Source: Stenotrophomonas sp. ASS1
GTDB taxonomy: Bacteria; Pseudomonadota; Gammaproteobacteria; Xanthomonadales; Xanthomonadaceae
Assembly (NCBI RefSeq): GCF_004346925.1
Contig: NZ_CP031167.1
Span: 1,322,001-1,386,000, forward strand
DNA: 64,000 nt
Direction of reading: 5' to 3'
Shown here one piece after another: positions 1 to 8,806 of the stretch. Under the pieces are notes generated by a model. The model made no database searches and was not told the DNA's origin. It saw nothing but the letters and a program-made list of their open reading frames with translations. Numbering within the stretch: position 1 is the stretch's first letter; each line of letters starts with the position of its first letter. Both the position numbers and the translations under genes were made by a program.

Positions 1-2
1 GC

Positions 3-215
3 CTGGGCGCGCTGGCCGGGCGTGGCCAGCCGACCATCACCCGGGTCAAGTACAGCGCCGGTGCCGCGGTGCCGGAGGGGCTGTACATCAACGTCAGCTT
101 CCCGACCCGTTTCGCCAACAGCGCGCAGCCGGTACGCGAGCTCGTCTCGTTCCGTTTCGACGAGGACCAGGTGTGGCGCCTGGCCGGTTACAGCCTGCGT
201 GCGTCGGCACCCTGA
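3..215 (+). CDS. DUF4019-like protein, 3' end only
   Basis: Only the last 70 codons lie in the window; the start is upstream. The visible part reads as a compact beta-rich domain ending in the pattern 'DQVWRLAGYSLR', which resembles the end of DUF4019 proteins, small periplasmic or exported proteins of unknown function. The frame stays open to a TGA eleven bases before the MAPEG gene, so the two may be co-transcribed. Assignment is by motif memory only, since the N-terminus and any signal peptide cannot be seen. Confidence 0.55.
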   Translation: MGALAGRGQPTITRVKYSAGAAVPEGLYINVSFPTRFANSAQPVRELVSFRFDEDQVWRLAGYSLRASAP

Positions 216-226
216 GGAGATGATCG

Positions 227-616
227 ATGGCAACTGAACTGACGATGCTGGCCTGGTCGGTGCTGCTGGGCTTTGTCTACATCTTCGCTACCTCCACTGT
301 GGTCACCCGCGAGCGCGGGATGAAGTGGAATGCCTCGGCGCGTGATGGCGAAGCCAGGCCACTCAGCCCGCTGGCCGGGCGCCTGCAGCGTGCGCAGGCC
401 AACTTCCTGGAGACGTTCCCGTTCTTCGCTGCCGCCGCCATCGCAGTGGTCGTGGCCGGGCGCGGCAACGACACCACGGCGCTGGCGGCGCAGGCCTACT
501 TCTGGGCGCGCGTGGTCTACCTGCCGCTGTATGCCGCGGGCGTGCCCTACGTGCGCAGCCTGGTCTGGGCAGTGTCGCTGCTGTCGATCCTGGCGCTGGT
601 GTTCGCGTTGTTGTGA
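227..616 (+). CDS. MAPEG family membrane protein
   Basis: A 129-residue integral membrane protein with about four hydrophobic segments. It has the MAPEG layout: a first helix, a short polar region with 'RGMKWNASARD', the conserved 'RAQANFLETFPFFAAA' stretch with the Asn/Glu pair, then two or three helices. MAPEG proteins include glutathione-dependent eicosanoid enzymes, but bacterial members such as this one have mostly unknown substrates. A GAGGAG-like ribosome site sits just before the ATG, overlapping the end of the preceding gene, so coupling to it is likely. The family call is firm; the function is not. Confidence 0.85.
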   Translation: MATELTMLAWSVLLGFVYIFATSTVVTRERGMKWNASARDGEARPLSPLAGRLQRAQANFLETFPFFAAAAIAVVVAGRGNDTTALAAQAYFWARVVYLPLYAAGVPYVRSLVWAVSLLSILALVFALL

Positions 617-696
617 TCCCGGCCTGATCCAGATCAAGGCCGGTCAGGTGCGCGGCGCTATGCTGGCGCGGACTGAATCAACGGCAGGAGGCGCGC

Positions 697-1875
697 ATGC
701 GCAGGATGGACGTGGTGGTGGTCGGCGCCGGACCGGCGGGGCTGTGTTTCGCGCGTGCGCTGGCCGGTAGCGGCCTGCAGGTCGGGCTGGTCGAAGTTCA
801 ACCGCGCCAGGCCCTTGCCGAGGCCGCCTTCGATGGCCGTGAGATTGCGCTGACCCATGCCTCGCGGCAGAGCATGGAGCAGCTGGGGCTGTGGCAGCGC
901 CTGCCGCAGGCCGAAGTCGCTGAACTGCGCGATGCCAAGGTGATGAACGGCGGCTCGCCGTTCGCGCTGACCTTCGCCAGCAGCCAGGTGGACGGTCAGC
1001 CGCTGGGTTGGCTGGTGCCCAACCATCTGATCCGCCGCGCTGCATGGGATGCCGTGCAGGGGCAGGACGGCCTGGAGCTGTTCGACGGGCGCAAGGTTCT
1101 GGGCGTGCAGGCCGATGCGCAGGGCCACGTGGTCAAACTCGATGACGGCAGCCAACTTCATGCGCGCCTGCTGGTCGCCGCTGACAGCCGCTTCTCCGCA
1201 ACCCGCCGCATGCTCGGCATCGGCGCGCAGATGCGCGACTTCGGCAAGTCGATGCTGGTGTGCCGCATGCAGGTTGAGCGTGATCATCACCACACTGCCT
1301 GGGAATGGTTCGGCTACGGCCGCACGATGGCGTTGCTGCCGCTCAACGAAGGCCAGGCATCAGCAGTGATCACGCTGCCACCGCGGCAGATTGAAGAACT
1401 GCTGGCGATGGACGAGGTGGCCTTCGGTGAGGCCATCGGTGCCTGCTTCGAACACCGTCTTGGCCGCATGCAGCCAGCGGCCACGCCGCAGGCGTATCCG
1501 CTGGTGGGTGTGTACGCGCACCGTTTCGTCGGCGAGCGTTCGGCGCTGATCGGCGATGCCGCGGTGGGCATGCATCCGGTCACCGCACATGGCTTCAATC
1601 TGGGCCTGGCCAGCGCGCAGCGGCTGGCGCAGGGCATCGTCGAACAGCAGCGTCGCGGTGCCGACATCGCTGCCGCCGGCATGCTGGCCAGGTACCAGCG
1701 GGGTCACCGGCTGGCGTCGCGGCCGCTGTACGAGGCCACCAATGCCATCGCCAGCCTGTATACCGACGATCGCCGCCCGGCGCGGCTGCTGCGCGCGGCG
1801 GGCCTGCGTCTGGCACAGGGCGTGGCACCGTTCAGGCAGCTGATCGCCTCGCACCTGACCCAGCGCGTGGCCTGA
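697..1875 (+). CDS. ubiM: UbiM-like FAD-dependent ubiquinone biosynthesis hydroxylase
   Basis: A 392-residue flavoprotein monooxygenase of the UbiH/UbiF/COQ6 family. The N-terminus has the FAD-binding Rossmann motif 'VVGAGPAGLCFA' (about residues 6-17). A second FAD motif begins 'GDAAVGMHPVTAHGFNLGL', about residue 287; the 'HPVTAHGFN' form is what I associate with the UbiM subgroup rather than UbiH or UbiF. UbiM enzymes hydroxylate the quinone ring during coenzyme Q synthesis, some at more than one ring carbon. An AGGAGG-type site precedes the ATG at good spacing. The wider family is certain; the UbiM subtype is from motif memory. Confidence 0.72.
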   Translation: MRRMDVVVVGAGPAGLCFARALAGSGLQVGLVEVQPRQALAEAAFDGREIALTHASRQSMEQLGLWQRLPQAEVAELRDAKVMNGGSPFALTFASSQVDGQPLGWLVPNHLIRRAAWDAVQGQDGLELFDGRKVLGVQADAQGHVVKLDDGSQLHARLLVAADSRFSATRRMLGIGAQMRDFGKSMLVCRMQVERDHHHTAWEWFGYGRTMALLPLNEGQASAVITLPPRQIEELLAMDEVAFGEAIGACFEHRLGRMQPAATPQAYPLVGVYAHRFVGERSALIGDAAVGMHPVTAHGFNLGLASAQRLAQGIVEQQRRGADIAAAGMLARYQRGHRLASRPLYEATNAIASLYTDDRRPARLLRAAGLRLAQGVAPFRQLIASHLTQRVA

Positions 1876-1900
1876 ACCGGTTCAGATCAGCCCGTTCAGA

Positions 1901-2122
1901 TCAGCCGGCGGCCAGCACCCGGATCTGGCTGTCGGCGAACTCGACCACCTGGCCTGCGCGGATCTTGCAGGCCTTGCGCAGTTCGACTTCGCCGTCGACC
2001 CGCACCTGGCCGTCACCGATGACCATCTTGGCCTCGCCGCCACTGGTGACCAGGTCGGCCAGCTTGAGCAGCTGCTTGAGTTCGACGTAGTCACCGTCGA
2101 GGTCGAATTCGAGAATCTGCAT
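1901..2122 (-). CDS. Small S4-domain RNA-binding protein (YbcJ-like)
   Basis: A 73-residue protein that is essentially a single S4 domain. It has 'LKQLLKLADLVTSGGEAK' followed by 'GQVRVDGEVELRKACKIRAGQVVEF', the usual S4 pattern of a helix, the G-x-V-x-V-N/D-G turn and the K-I/L-x-x-G-D/Q strand. It resembles the stand-alone YbcJ family thought to bind structured RNA. The start at 2122 is chosen because the S4 domain begins immediately after it and a CAGGAA site lies upstream; longer in-frame starts would add unrelated sequence. It faces the 5' leader of the plus-strand DEAD-box helicase gene. Confidence 0.8.
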   Translation of the reverse strand: MQILEFDLDGDYVELKQLLKLADLVTSGGEAKMVIGDGQVRVDGEVELRKACKIRAGQVVEFADSQIRVLAAG

Positions 2123-2250
2123 GGAGCGAGGTTCCTGGGGAAGGGCGCAGCCAGCGGCCGGGCCGGTGAAGAGGGCGCGTATTGTGCGCCAGCTTGGGGC
2201 ATGACGGTACGCGCACGGCAAGCTGTACGCCTTGTTCAGGATCAATGCGG

Positions 2251-2373
2251 TATGATTCCGCTCTGAGCGAGTGAAATCTCCTCCAACCGAGCAGCGCCAG
2301 GGCACGCGATAAGAAGGGCGCCCAAAGCGCGGACCATCACCTTTTTTATCGCACTGCCAGGAAGACGGCAGTG
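2251..2373 (+). promoter_or_regulatory. Candidate promoter and structured leader of the DEAD-box helicase gene
   Basis: The 266-bp gap before the helicase holds a TATGAT-like -10 element at 2251-2256 without a convincing -35. It is followed by a leader of more than 100 nt ending in a hairpin (arms 2352-2358 and 2367-2373). The loop carries an AGGAAG Shine-Dalgarno-like sequence. Long structured leaders are common for cold-inducible deaD genes, but regulation here is inferred only. Confidence 0.35.
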
Positions 2374-2388
2374 TCTTCGGAGTTCCCC

Positions 2389-4347
2389 ATGTCCCAAGAT
2401 TCCCAAGCGCCGCTGCAGTTCGCGCAGCTCGGCCTGTCCGAGCCCGTGATGCAGGCGGTCACCGCCATCGGCTACGAAACCCCGTCGCCGATCCAGGCCG
2501 CCACCATCCCGGCGATGCTGGAAGGCCGCGACGTGCTGGGCCAGGCCCAGACCGGCACCGGCAAGACCGCAGCGTTCGCGCTGCCGGTTCTGTCCAACAT
2601 CGATCTGCAGCAGATCAAGCCGCAGGCCCTGATCCTGGCGCCGACCCGCGAACTGGCCATCCAGGTTGCCGAGGCGTTCCAGTCCTATTCGTCGAAGATC
2701 CCGGGCTTCCGCGTGCTGCCGGTGTACGGCGGCCAGCCGTACGGCCAGCAGCTGTCGGCCCTGCGCCGCGGCGTGCACATCGTGGTCGGTACCCCCGGCC
2801 GCGTGATCGACCACCTGGACCGCAGCACTCTGGACCTGTCCGAGCTGAAGACGCTGGTGCTGGACGAAGCCGATGAAATGCTGCGCATGGGCTTCATCGA
2901 CGACGTCGAAGCCGTGCTGAAGAAGCTGCCGGAGCAGCGCCAGGTGGCCCTGTTTTCGGCCACCATGCCGCCGCAGATCCGCCGCATCGCGCAGACCTAC
3001 CTGCAGGACCCGGTGGAAGTGACCATCGCGGCCAAGACCACCACCTCGGCCAACATCCGCCAGCGTTACTGGTGGGTGAGCGGCATGCACAAGCTGGACG
3101 CGCTGACCCGCATCCTGGAAGTCGAGCCGTTCGACGCGATGATCATCTTCGCGCGCACCAAGGCCGGCACCGAAGAACTGGCCAGCAAGCTGCAGGCCCG
3201 TGGCCTGGCCGCTGCCGCCATCAACGGTGACATGCAGCAGGCCCAGCGTGAGCGCACCATCGCCATGCTGAAGGAAGGCAAGCTGGACATCCTGGTCGCC
3301 ACCGACGTGGCTGCCCGCGGCCTGGACGTGGAGCGCATCAGCCACGTGCTGAACTACGACATCCCGTACGACACCGAAAGCTACGTGCACCGCATCGGCC
3401 GTACCGGTCGTGCCGGCCGCAGCGGCGAGGCGATCCTGTTCGCCACCCCGCGCGAGAAGGGCATGCTGCGCCAGATCGAGCGCGCCACCCGCCAGCCGAT
3501 CGAAGAGATGCAGCTGCCGAGTGTGGAAGCGGTCAACGACACCCGCATCAACAAGTTCACCTCGCGCATCAGCGAAACCCTCGGCGCCGGTGGCCTGGAC
3601 TTCTACCGCCAGCTGCTGGAGCGTTTCGAGAACGAGCAGAACGTGCCGGCCATCGAAGTGGCTGCCGCGCTGGCCAAGATGCTGCAGGGTGACACCCCGT
3701 TCCTGCTGCAGCCGCCGGTGCGTGCCCCGCGTGAAGAGCGCGCACCGCGCGAACGCTTCGACCGTGGTGACCGTCCGGAACGTGGCGATCGCTTCGACCG
3801 CAACGAGCGTGGTCCGCGCTTCGAGCGTGGCCCGCGCCGCGACGACGCCGAAGGTGGCTTCGAGCAGCGTCCGCGCCGTGAGGTTCCGCCGCGTGGTGCG
3901 CCGGAGCAGGGCATGGAGACCTACCGCATTTCGGTCGGCCACCAGCACGGCGTGAAGCCGGCCAACATCGTTGGCGCCATTGCCAACGAAGCCGGTCTGG
4001 AAAGCCGCTTCATCGGCCGCATCGACATCCACGACGACTTCTCGCTGCTGGACCTGCCGGCACAGATGCCGCCGGACGTGCTGTCGCACCTGCAGAAGGT
4101 GTGGGTGTCCGGCCAGCAGCTGCAGATGCGTGCGCTGGCTCCGGGTGAAGACACCAACCCGGCCCCGCGTCCGTTCAAGCCGCGCTTCGACAGGCGTGGT
4201 CCGGGCGGCCCGGGTGGCCCGCGTCGCGGTGGCCCGGGCGGTCCGGGTGGCCACGGTGGCGACCGCGGCGGTGACCGCGGCGGTGACCGCGACAGCCGCC
4301 CGCCGCGTCGTGACGGCTTCAAGCCGCGCGGCCCGCGCAGCTTCTAA
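2389..4347 (+). CDS. deaD: DEAD-box ATP-dependent RNA helicase (DeaD/CsdA type)
   Basis: A 652-residue RNA helicase acting on structured RNA in ribosome assembly, mRNA decay or cold adaptation. Motifs in order: Q motif with the aromatic 'F' at 11; Walker A AQTGTGKT 53-60; PTRELA 85-90; DEAD 159-162; SAT 190-192; HRIGRTGR 334-341. A basic Arg/Gly linker (about 455-510) leads to a DbpA-like RNA-binding fold ('ISVGHQHGVKPANIVGAIA'), then a tail of repeated Gly-Pro-Gly-Gly and Gly-Gly-Asp-Arg units. The ATG at 2389 has GGAG five bases upstream. A GTG six codons earlier (2371) also has a Shine-Dalgarno-like site and could give a slightly longer protein. CsdA/DeaD and RhlE-like names are both possible. 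Confidence 0.93.
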   Translation: MSQDSQAPLQFAQLGLSEPVMQAVTAIGYETPSPIQAATIPAMLEGRDVLGQAQTGTGKTAAFALPVLSNIDLQQIKPQALILAPTRELAIQVAEAFQSYSSKIPGFRVLPVYGGQPYGQQLSALRRGVHIVVGTPGRVIDHLDRSTLDLSELKTLVLDEADEMLRMGFIDDVEAVLKKLPEQRQVALFSATMPPQIRRIAQTYLQDPVEVTIAAKTTTSANIRQRYWWVSGMHKLDALTRILEVEPFDAMIIFARTKAGTEELASKLQARGLAAAAINGDMQQAQRERTIAMLKEGKLDILVATDVAARGLDVERISHVLNYDIPYDTESYVHRIGRTGRAGRSGEAILFATPREKGMLRQIERATRQPIEEMQLPSVEAVNDTRINKFTSRISETLGAGGLDFYRQLLERFENEQNVPAIEVAAALAKMLQGDTPFLLQPPVRAPREERAPRERFDRGDRPERGDRFDRNERGPRFERGPRRDDAEGGFEQRPRREVPPRGAPEQGMETYRISVGHQHGVKPANIVGAIANEAGLESRFIGRIDIHDDFSLLDLPAQMPPDVLSHLQKVWVSGQQLQMRALAPGEDTNPAPRPFKPRFDRRGPGGPGGPRRGGPGGPGGHGGDRGGDRGGDRDSRPPRRDGFKPRGPRSF

Positions 4348-4366
4348 GCCGCACCTGCGGTCCTGA

Positions 4367-4394
4367 ACAACGCCAGCCTCCGGGCTGGCGTTGT
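4367..4394 (+). terminator. Stem-loop terminator after the helicase gene
   Basis: A perfect 12-bp stem (4367-4378 with 4383-4394) closed by a TCCG tetraloop, 20 bases after the helicase stop codon. Only a short, weak T-run follows. The position and strength fit a transcription terminator or mRNA 3'-end stabiliser. Confidence 0.65.
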
Positions 4395-4409
4395 CCGTTA
4401 TGGGCCTGG

Positions 4410-4492
4410 AAAAGGGGACGGAGGGGATTAAGTCGTTTATGCCCGGCAGTGCGCTTATGCCGAAAACGACTTAATCCCCTCCGTCCCCTTTT
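4410..4492. repeat. 29-bp perfect inverted repeat with 25-bp loop
   Basis: Two perfectly complementary 29-base arms (4410-4438 and 4464-4492) flank 25 bases that hold a small inner stem (CGGCA at 4444-4448, TGCCG at 4458-4462). The arms carry the purine-rich block GGGGACGGAGGGGATTAAG. The unit is unlike the SMAG palindromes elsewhere in the window and looks like a distinct mobile or regulatory palindrome. I have a memory of similar sequence in Stenotrophomonas intergenic regions but cannot verify copy number. Confidence 0.8.
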
Positions 4493-4574
4493 CGCATGGC
4501 AAACACATTGCCGGTCATAGGCTGGGCCGGTTCCAAGGGAGGTTGTCACCGCAGCACATTCGGGGGGATCCGGG

Positions 4575-6998
4575 ATGGGTAGAAGTGGCACGGACCAGCA
4601 GAGCCGGCGGGTGCCGATGACCCGTGGCCTGGGATTGCGCTTTGCGTTGTTGACGGGCATGGCGATCGGGTTGGTCGCGCTGTCCGCGTTGATCCAGGAA
4701 CTGCAGGCGGCCTCGACGGCCTGGATTGCCGGCCAGGGCTACTGGTCGCGGGGGCAGCAGGATGCGACCGCTGCGCTGAGCCGCTACCTGGCGCGTGGCG
4801 ATGCGCAGGACCTGGATGACGCGCGCCAGGCCCTGCGGATTCCGTTGGGGGATCTGCAGGCCCGGCTGGCGCTGGAACAGGCGGTACCGGACGAGGAGAA
4901 GGCCCGGCAGGGTTTCCTGCAGGGCGGCAACGCGCGCGCCGATATTCCACGCCTGGTGTTCTCGTTCCGCTACGCCCGTGACCTGGGAGCATTCCGCGAA
5001 GCCACTGCACTGTGGCGGCAGACCGATGGTGATCTGGAGGCTGTGCAGGCCCTGGTCGCCGAGCTGCAACGGAGGCATGCGGCAGGTGAACTGCCCGTGG
5101 CCGACCGCAATCGCTACCTGCAGCAGCTGCGGGATCTCGACCGCCGCCTGCAGGTGCAGGCCCAGGCGTTCTCGCAGGCGCTGCTGAGGATGGCCACCAT
5201 GGTCCGGATCGCCACGCTGATGGTTGGTGGCCTGTCGGTGCTGGTGATCAGCCTGATGGCAGTGGCGCTGGCGCGTCGTGTAGGCAAGGACCTGACCGAG
5301 CACGAGAGCCGCTTCCGCGCGGCGTTCTACCAGGCCAATGTCGGCATGCTGAAGCTCGACACCGATGGCCGCGTGGTCGAGGCCAACCAGGCGATGGCGG
5401 ATATCCTCGACTATCGGCGCGATGTGCTGCTGCAGATGCTGCTGGGTGACCTGCTGATGGAGGGGGAACTGGTCCTCGATGGTGTCGGCCGCATCGACTG
5501 GGACCGGCAGCTGCGGCCGAGCGAGCTGCGTTTCCGCCGGCGCGATGGCAGCCTCGTCTGGGGACGCTGGAGCGGTACCGCGGTTCGCGGCTCGGGCGGT
5601 GGATTGTCGGTGTTCGCGATCATCGAGGATGTCAGCCAGAACCATGCACTGGCGCGCGAGATCGAGCATCACGCCAGCCACGATCCGCTGACCGGCCTGA
5701 TCAACCGCCGCGAGATCGAACGCCTGCTGGAACGCGCGCTGCTGCAGGTCCGGACCGACGGTGGTACGCATGCGCTGTGCTACATCAACCTGGACCACTT
5801 CAAGCTGGTCAACGACAGCTTCGGTCATGCCGCCGGCGACCAGATGCTGCGCGGTTTCGCCGACTATCTGGTGGCGGCGGTGCGTGATGGCGATTGGGTC
5901 GGCCGCCTGGGGGCCGATGAGTTTGCGGTGTTCCTCGCCCACGCCGGCCAGGATGAAGCCAAGCGGGTACTGCAGCGGGTGATCCGCAACCTGGGCCAGG
6001 CCACGTTCCCGATCAGCGAGGGCAGCCCGCAGTTGAGCTGCAGCATCGGCGTGGTCGAGGTCAGTGCCGACGCCCCCGATGTGAACTGGCTGATGAGCGC
6101 TGCCGACAGCGCCTGCTATGCCGCCAAGCAGGCCGGTCGCAACCGCGTGCACTGCTTCAACGAGAACCGCATGGCGCTGGAGGAGCGGCGGCAGGAGGCC
6201 GAGCGTCTGCAGGGTGTCAGCCTGGCCATGGCGGAGAATCGCATGCTGCTGTACGCGCAGCGCATCGCCCGCGTGGGCGATCCGTCCTACCTGCACTACG
6301 AAGTGCTGGTGCGCATGCGCGGTACCGATGGCAGCCTGCACCTGCCCGGTCAGTTCATGCCGGCGGTGGAGCGATACGGCATGGCGGTGGCGCTGGATCG
6401 GCACGTGCTCGGGCTGTTGTTCCGCCACCTGCAGGTCTGCCCGGCACACGTGCGCCAGCTGGGCCTGTGCAACGTCAACGTTTCGGCGCAGTCGATCGCC
6501 GAGCCCGGATTCCTCGCCTTCGTCTGCGACCTGCTCGAGCGCAACCGCGCGCTGGCCTCCAAGTTGTGCTTCGAGATCACCGAGACCGCGGCGATCAGCA
6601 ACCTCAGCCAGGCCCGCGCCTTCATCGATGCGGTGAAGGCACGGGGGTGCCGGATGGCGCTGGATGACTTCGGCTCCGGCCTGTCTTCCTTCGGCTACCT
6701 GCGCCAGTTGCCGGCGGACATCCTGAAGATCGACGGCGCCTTCGTGCGCGACATGGATACCGACCCTGTCAGCCACGCCACGGTGCGTGCGATCAGCGAG
6801 CTCGGGCGCGAGCTGCAGATGGAAGTAGTGGCCGAGTGGGTGGAGACCGCCGAGGTTGCCGGTGCGCTGACCCGGCTTGGCGTACAAGGGCTGCAGGGCT
6901 ATGCCATCGAACGGCCGCAGCCGCTGGAGCGGCTGACCCTGGTCGATCTGCGCCCGGTACGGCTGGTCGCGGTGAAGGGGCCGCCGGCGGCTGGCTGA
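4575..6998 (+). CDS. Membrane PAS-GGDEF-EAL protein, probable c-di-GMP phosphodiesterase
   Basis: An 807-residue signalling protein: a TM helix at about 19-43, a periplasmic helical region at 45-205, a second TM at 210-234, PAS at about 245-358, GGDEF at 365-525 and EAL at 545-790. The diguanylate cyclase signature is degenerate, GADEF at 446-450, so synthesis activity is doubtful. The EAL half keeps an EVL variant (576-578), FEITET near 666-671, DDFGSG at 697-702, LKID at 717-720 and the later VVAEWVE segment, which supports c-di-GMP hydrolysis. An in-frame ATG at 4617 is an alternative start. It is the first of three c-di-GMP genes in a row. Confidence 0.9.
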   Translation: MGRSGTDQQSRRVPMTRGLGLRFALLTGMAIGLVALSALIQELQAASTAWIAGQGYWSRGQQDATAALSRYLARGDAQDLDDARQALRIPLGDLQARLALEQAVPDEEKARQGFLQGGNARADIPRLVFSFRYARDLGAFREATALWRQTDGDLEAVQALVAELQRRHAAGELPVADRNRYLQQLRDLDRRLQVQAQAFSQALLRMATMVRIATLMVGGLSVLVISLMAVALARRVGKDLTEHESRFRAAFYQANVGMLKLDTDGRVVEANQAMADILDYRRDVLLQMLLGDLLMEGELVLDGVGRIDWDRQLRPSELRFRRRDGSLVWGRWSGTAVRGSGGGLSVFAIIEDVSQNHALAREIEHHASHDPLTGLINRREIERLLERALLQVRTDGGTHALCYINLDHFKLVNDSFGHAAGDQMLRGFADYLVAAVRDGDWVGRLGADEFAVFLAHAGQDEAKRVLQRVIRNLGQATFPISEGSPQLSCSIGVVEVSADAPDVNWLMSAADSACYAAKQAGRNRVHCFNENRMALEERRQEAERLQGVSLAMAENRMLLYAQRIARVGDPSYLHYEVLVRMRGTDGSLHLPGQFMPAVERYGMAVALDRHVLGLLFRHLQVCPAHVRQLGLCNVNVSAQSIAEPGFLAFVCDLLERNRALASKLCFEITETAAISNLSQARAFIDAVKARGCRMALDDFGSGLSSFGYLRQLPADILKIDGAFVRDMDTDPVSHATVRAISELGRELQMEVVAEWVETAEVAGALTRLGVQGLQGYAIERPQPLERLTLVDLRPVRLVAVKGPPAAG

Positions 6999-7107
6999 AC
7001 CGCGGGCGCCGACTTTGGTCTACACATGCGTGGCGTGCCCGGCTGCGATAATGCGCGCCAGGGGCGGCGCGCAGTGGGCGCGGACGTAAGCAGGAACAGG
7101 ACGTGGC

Positions 7108-8772
7108 GTGGGCGGCAGGCAGTGGCGGTATGGAACAGGAGCGGTGCTGGCCGTCCTGATGGTGTGGTTGGCGTTGCCGTGGCCGCTTCAGGCTGCAGAG
7201 GCCGTGTCGGGCCATGATTATCTCCTGGTCGGCGGCGCTACCGACGAGCCGACGCCGCACCGCGCATGCACGCCGCAGATGCTGTCCGGCGCCCGCCAGC
7301 AGGTGCTGGTACCGGCTCCGCCGCAGGGCTGGTCAGGGCAACCGCAGGCGCTGGACGTGTTCAACGTCTTTGCCGGTGAAGTGCGCGTCCAGCACGGCGA
7401 CCGCGAGATCTGCGGCAACATGCACGACGCGCGCACCCGCGATTCACGTTTCCGGGCTGGCATCGGCCTGGTGGCGGTACCGCCGGCCGGCAGCCATGAG
7501 CCGTTCCTGGTCTCCTGGCAGACACCGCTGAAGGCACGTTGGGTACCGACCCTGCGGCTGGGCGCGCCCAGCCCGGTGCAGCAGAACGACACCGCCCGCC
7601 TGCTGGTGCGCGCGGCCTGCATCGCGGTGGCGATCGCGCTGGCGCTGTCGGCGTTGATGGCCTTCCTGACCACCCGGGACCGCAGTTTCCTGGTCTACAT
7701 CGCCGGCACCACCGTGATGGTGCTGTGGCAGGCCATCCTCGGCGGGCTGAGCGGCTATCCGGAACCCTGGCTGCCGGTGGGCGAGCACGGCGCCTGGTGG
7801 CTGCTGGCGCTGACCGCTGCGACCCAGGCACTGGTGCTGCCGGCGCTGTGGCGGCTGAACGGAGGCGACCGCGTGCTGCCTCGATCGCGCCCGGCCCAAC
7901 TGGCGGTGTTGTGGACCCTGATGGCGCTGGCCGTGCTGGTGCCGTGGCTGCGCTGGGAGCATCTGGCCTGGGTCGCGAAGGGCTTGCAGGTGTCCTATCT
8001 GTCCGGATGTGGCCTGGCACTGATGGTCGGCGTCTGGGCACGCTGGCGCGGCGACCGTTGGGCACAGGCGGGTCTGGCCGCGCTGGCACCGATGCTGGTA
8101 CTGATCATCGCCGATGCCTGTGGTGCTGCGTGGCTGCTGGAATACCGGGTGGAGGCGCTGCAGCTGGCGGTGACCTGGCTGTTGATGATGGCCGCATATG
8201 CGTTGAACCAGCGGCTGGGCCGGCTGCGCCAGCAGCGTGATGAACTTCGCCAGCTGGCCGAGACCGATGGCCTGACCGGGCTTCCCAACCGTCGCGCCGG
8301 ACTGCAGCAGCTGGCCCGCCATCTGGAACGGGTGGACCGTGAGCGCGGCCCGTTGGTGATCGGCTTCCTCGACATCGACCTGTTCAAGGACATCAACGAC
8401 CGCCACGGCCACGCAGTGGGCGACCAGGTGCTGGTGGCGGTGGCGCGTGCCCTGCGCGCGGCGGTGCGCAGCCAGGACGAAGTGGTGCGGATGGGCGGCG
8501 AAGAGTTCCTGCTGCTGATGCCCGGCATGCCGCGCGAGGCGGCGTCGGCACGGCTGGACCGCCTGCGCCAGCGCATCACCGAGGCTGGCCAGGCCCTGCA
8601 GGTGCCGGGGCTGGAGGTGACCGCCAGCATCGGCCTGGCGCAGTGGCGACCGGGCGAGGACGATCTGGCCGGGCTGCTGCGGCGCGCCGACCATGCCATG
8701 TACGTGGCAAAGCGGGCGGGCCGCAACCGGGTCTTCGACGGTGAGGAGCTCGATCCGCCCGCCCTGGCATGA
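7108..8772 (+). CDS. 7TM receptor-type diguanylate cyclase
   Basis: A 554-residue protein predicted to make c-di-GMP. A cleavable signal sequence (about 1-30) precedes an extracytoplasmic sensor region (31-160) and about seven TM helices (165-367), the 7TMR-DISM layout. The cytoplasmic GGDEF domain starts near 383 ('ETDGLTGLPNRR') with an intact GGEEF active site at 463-467. An RxxD product-inhibition site (RSQD, 454-457) sits exactly five residues upstream, so feedback control by c-di-GMP is expected. The GTG start at 7108 is chosen because it gives a complete signal peptide after purine-rich sequence. It lies 109 bp after the PAS-GGDEF-EAL gene. Confidence 0.88.
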   Translation: MGGRQWRYGTGAVLAVLMVWLALPWPLQAAEAVSGHDYLLVGGATDEPTPHRACTPQMLSGARQQVLVPAPPQGWSGQPQALDVFNVFAGEVRVQHGDREICGNMHDARTRDSRFRAGIGLVAVPPAGSHEPFLVSWQTPLKARWVPTLRLGAPSPVQQNDTARLLVRAACIAVAIALALSALMAFLTTRDRSFLVYIAGTTVMVLWQAILGGLSGYPEPWLPVGEHGAWWLLALTAATQALVLPALWRLNGGDRVLPRSRPAQLAVLWTLMALAVLVPWLRWEHLAWVAKGLQVSYLSGCGLALMVGVWARWRGDRWAQAGLAALAPMLVLIIADACGAAWLLEYRVEALQLAVTWLLMMAAYALNQRLGRLRQQRDELRQLAETDGLTGLPNRRAGLQQLARHLERVDRERGPLVIGFLDIDLFKDINDRHGHAVGDQVLVAVARALRAAVRSQDEVVRMGGEEFLLLMPGMPREAASARLDRLRQRITEAGQALQVPGLEVTASIGLAQWRPGEDDLAGLLRRADHAMYVAKRAGRNRVFDGEELDPPALA

Positions 8773-8806
8773 AGCGCAGCGGGCGGCGATGCCGGATAAT
8801 GGGCCG

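Noticed and set aside
2242-4254. A 670-codon minus-strand frame opposite the helicase gene
   Set aside because: Same shadow effect; the plus strand holds all helicase motifs.
4515-6887. A 790-codon minus-strand frame opposite the PAS-GGDEF-EAL gene
   Set aside because: Shadow frame; the GGDEF and EAL motifs are on the plus strand.
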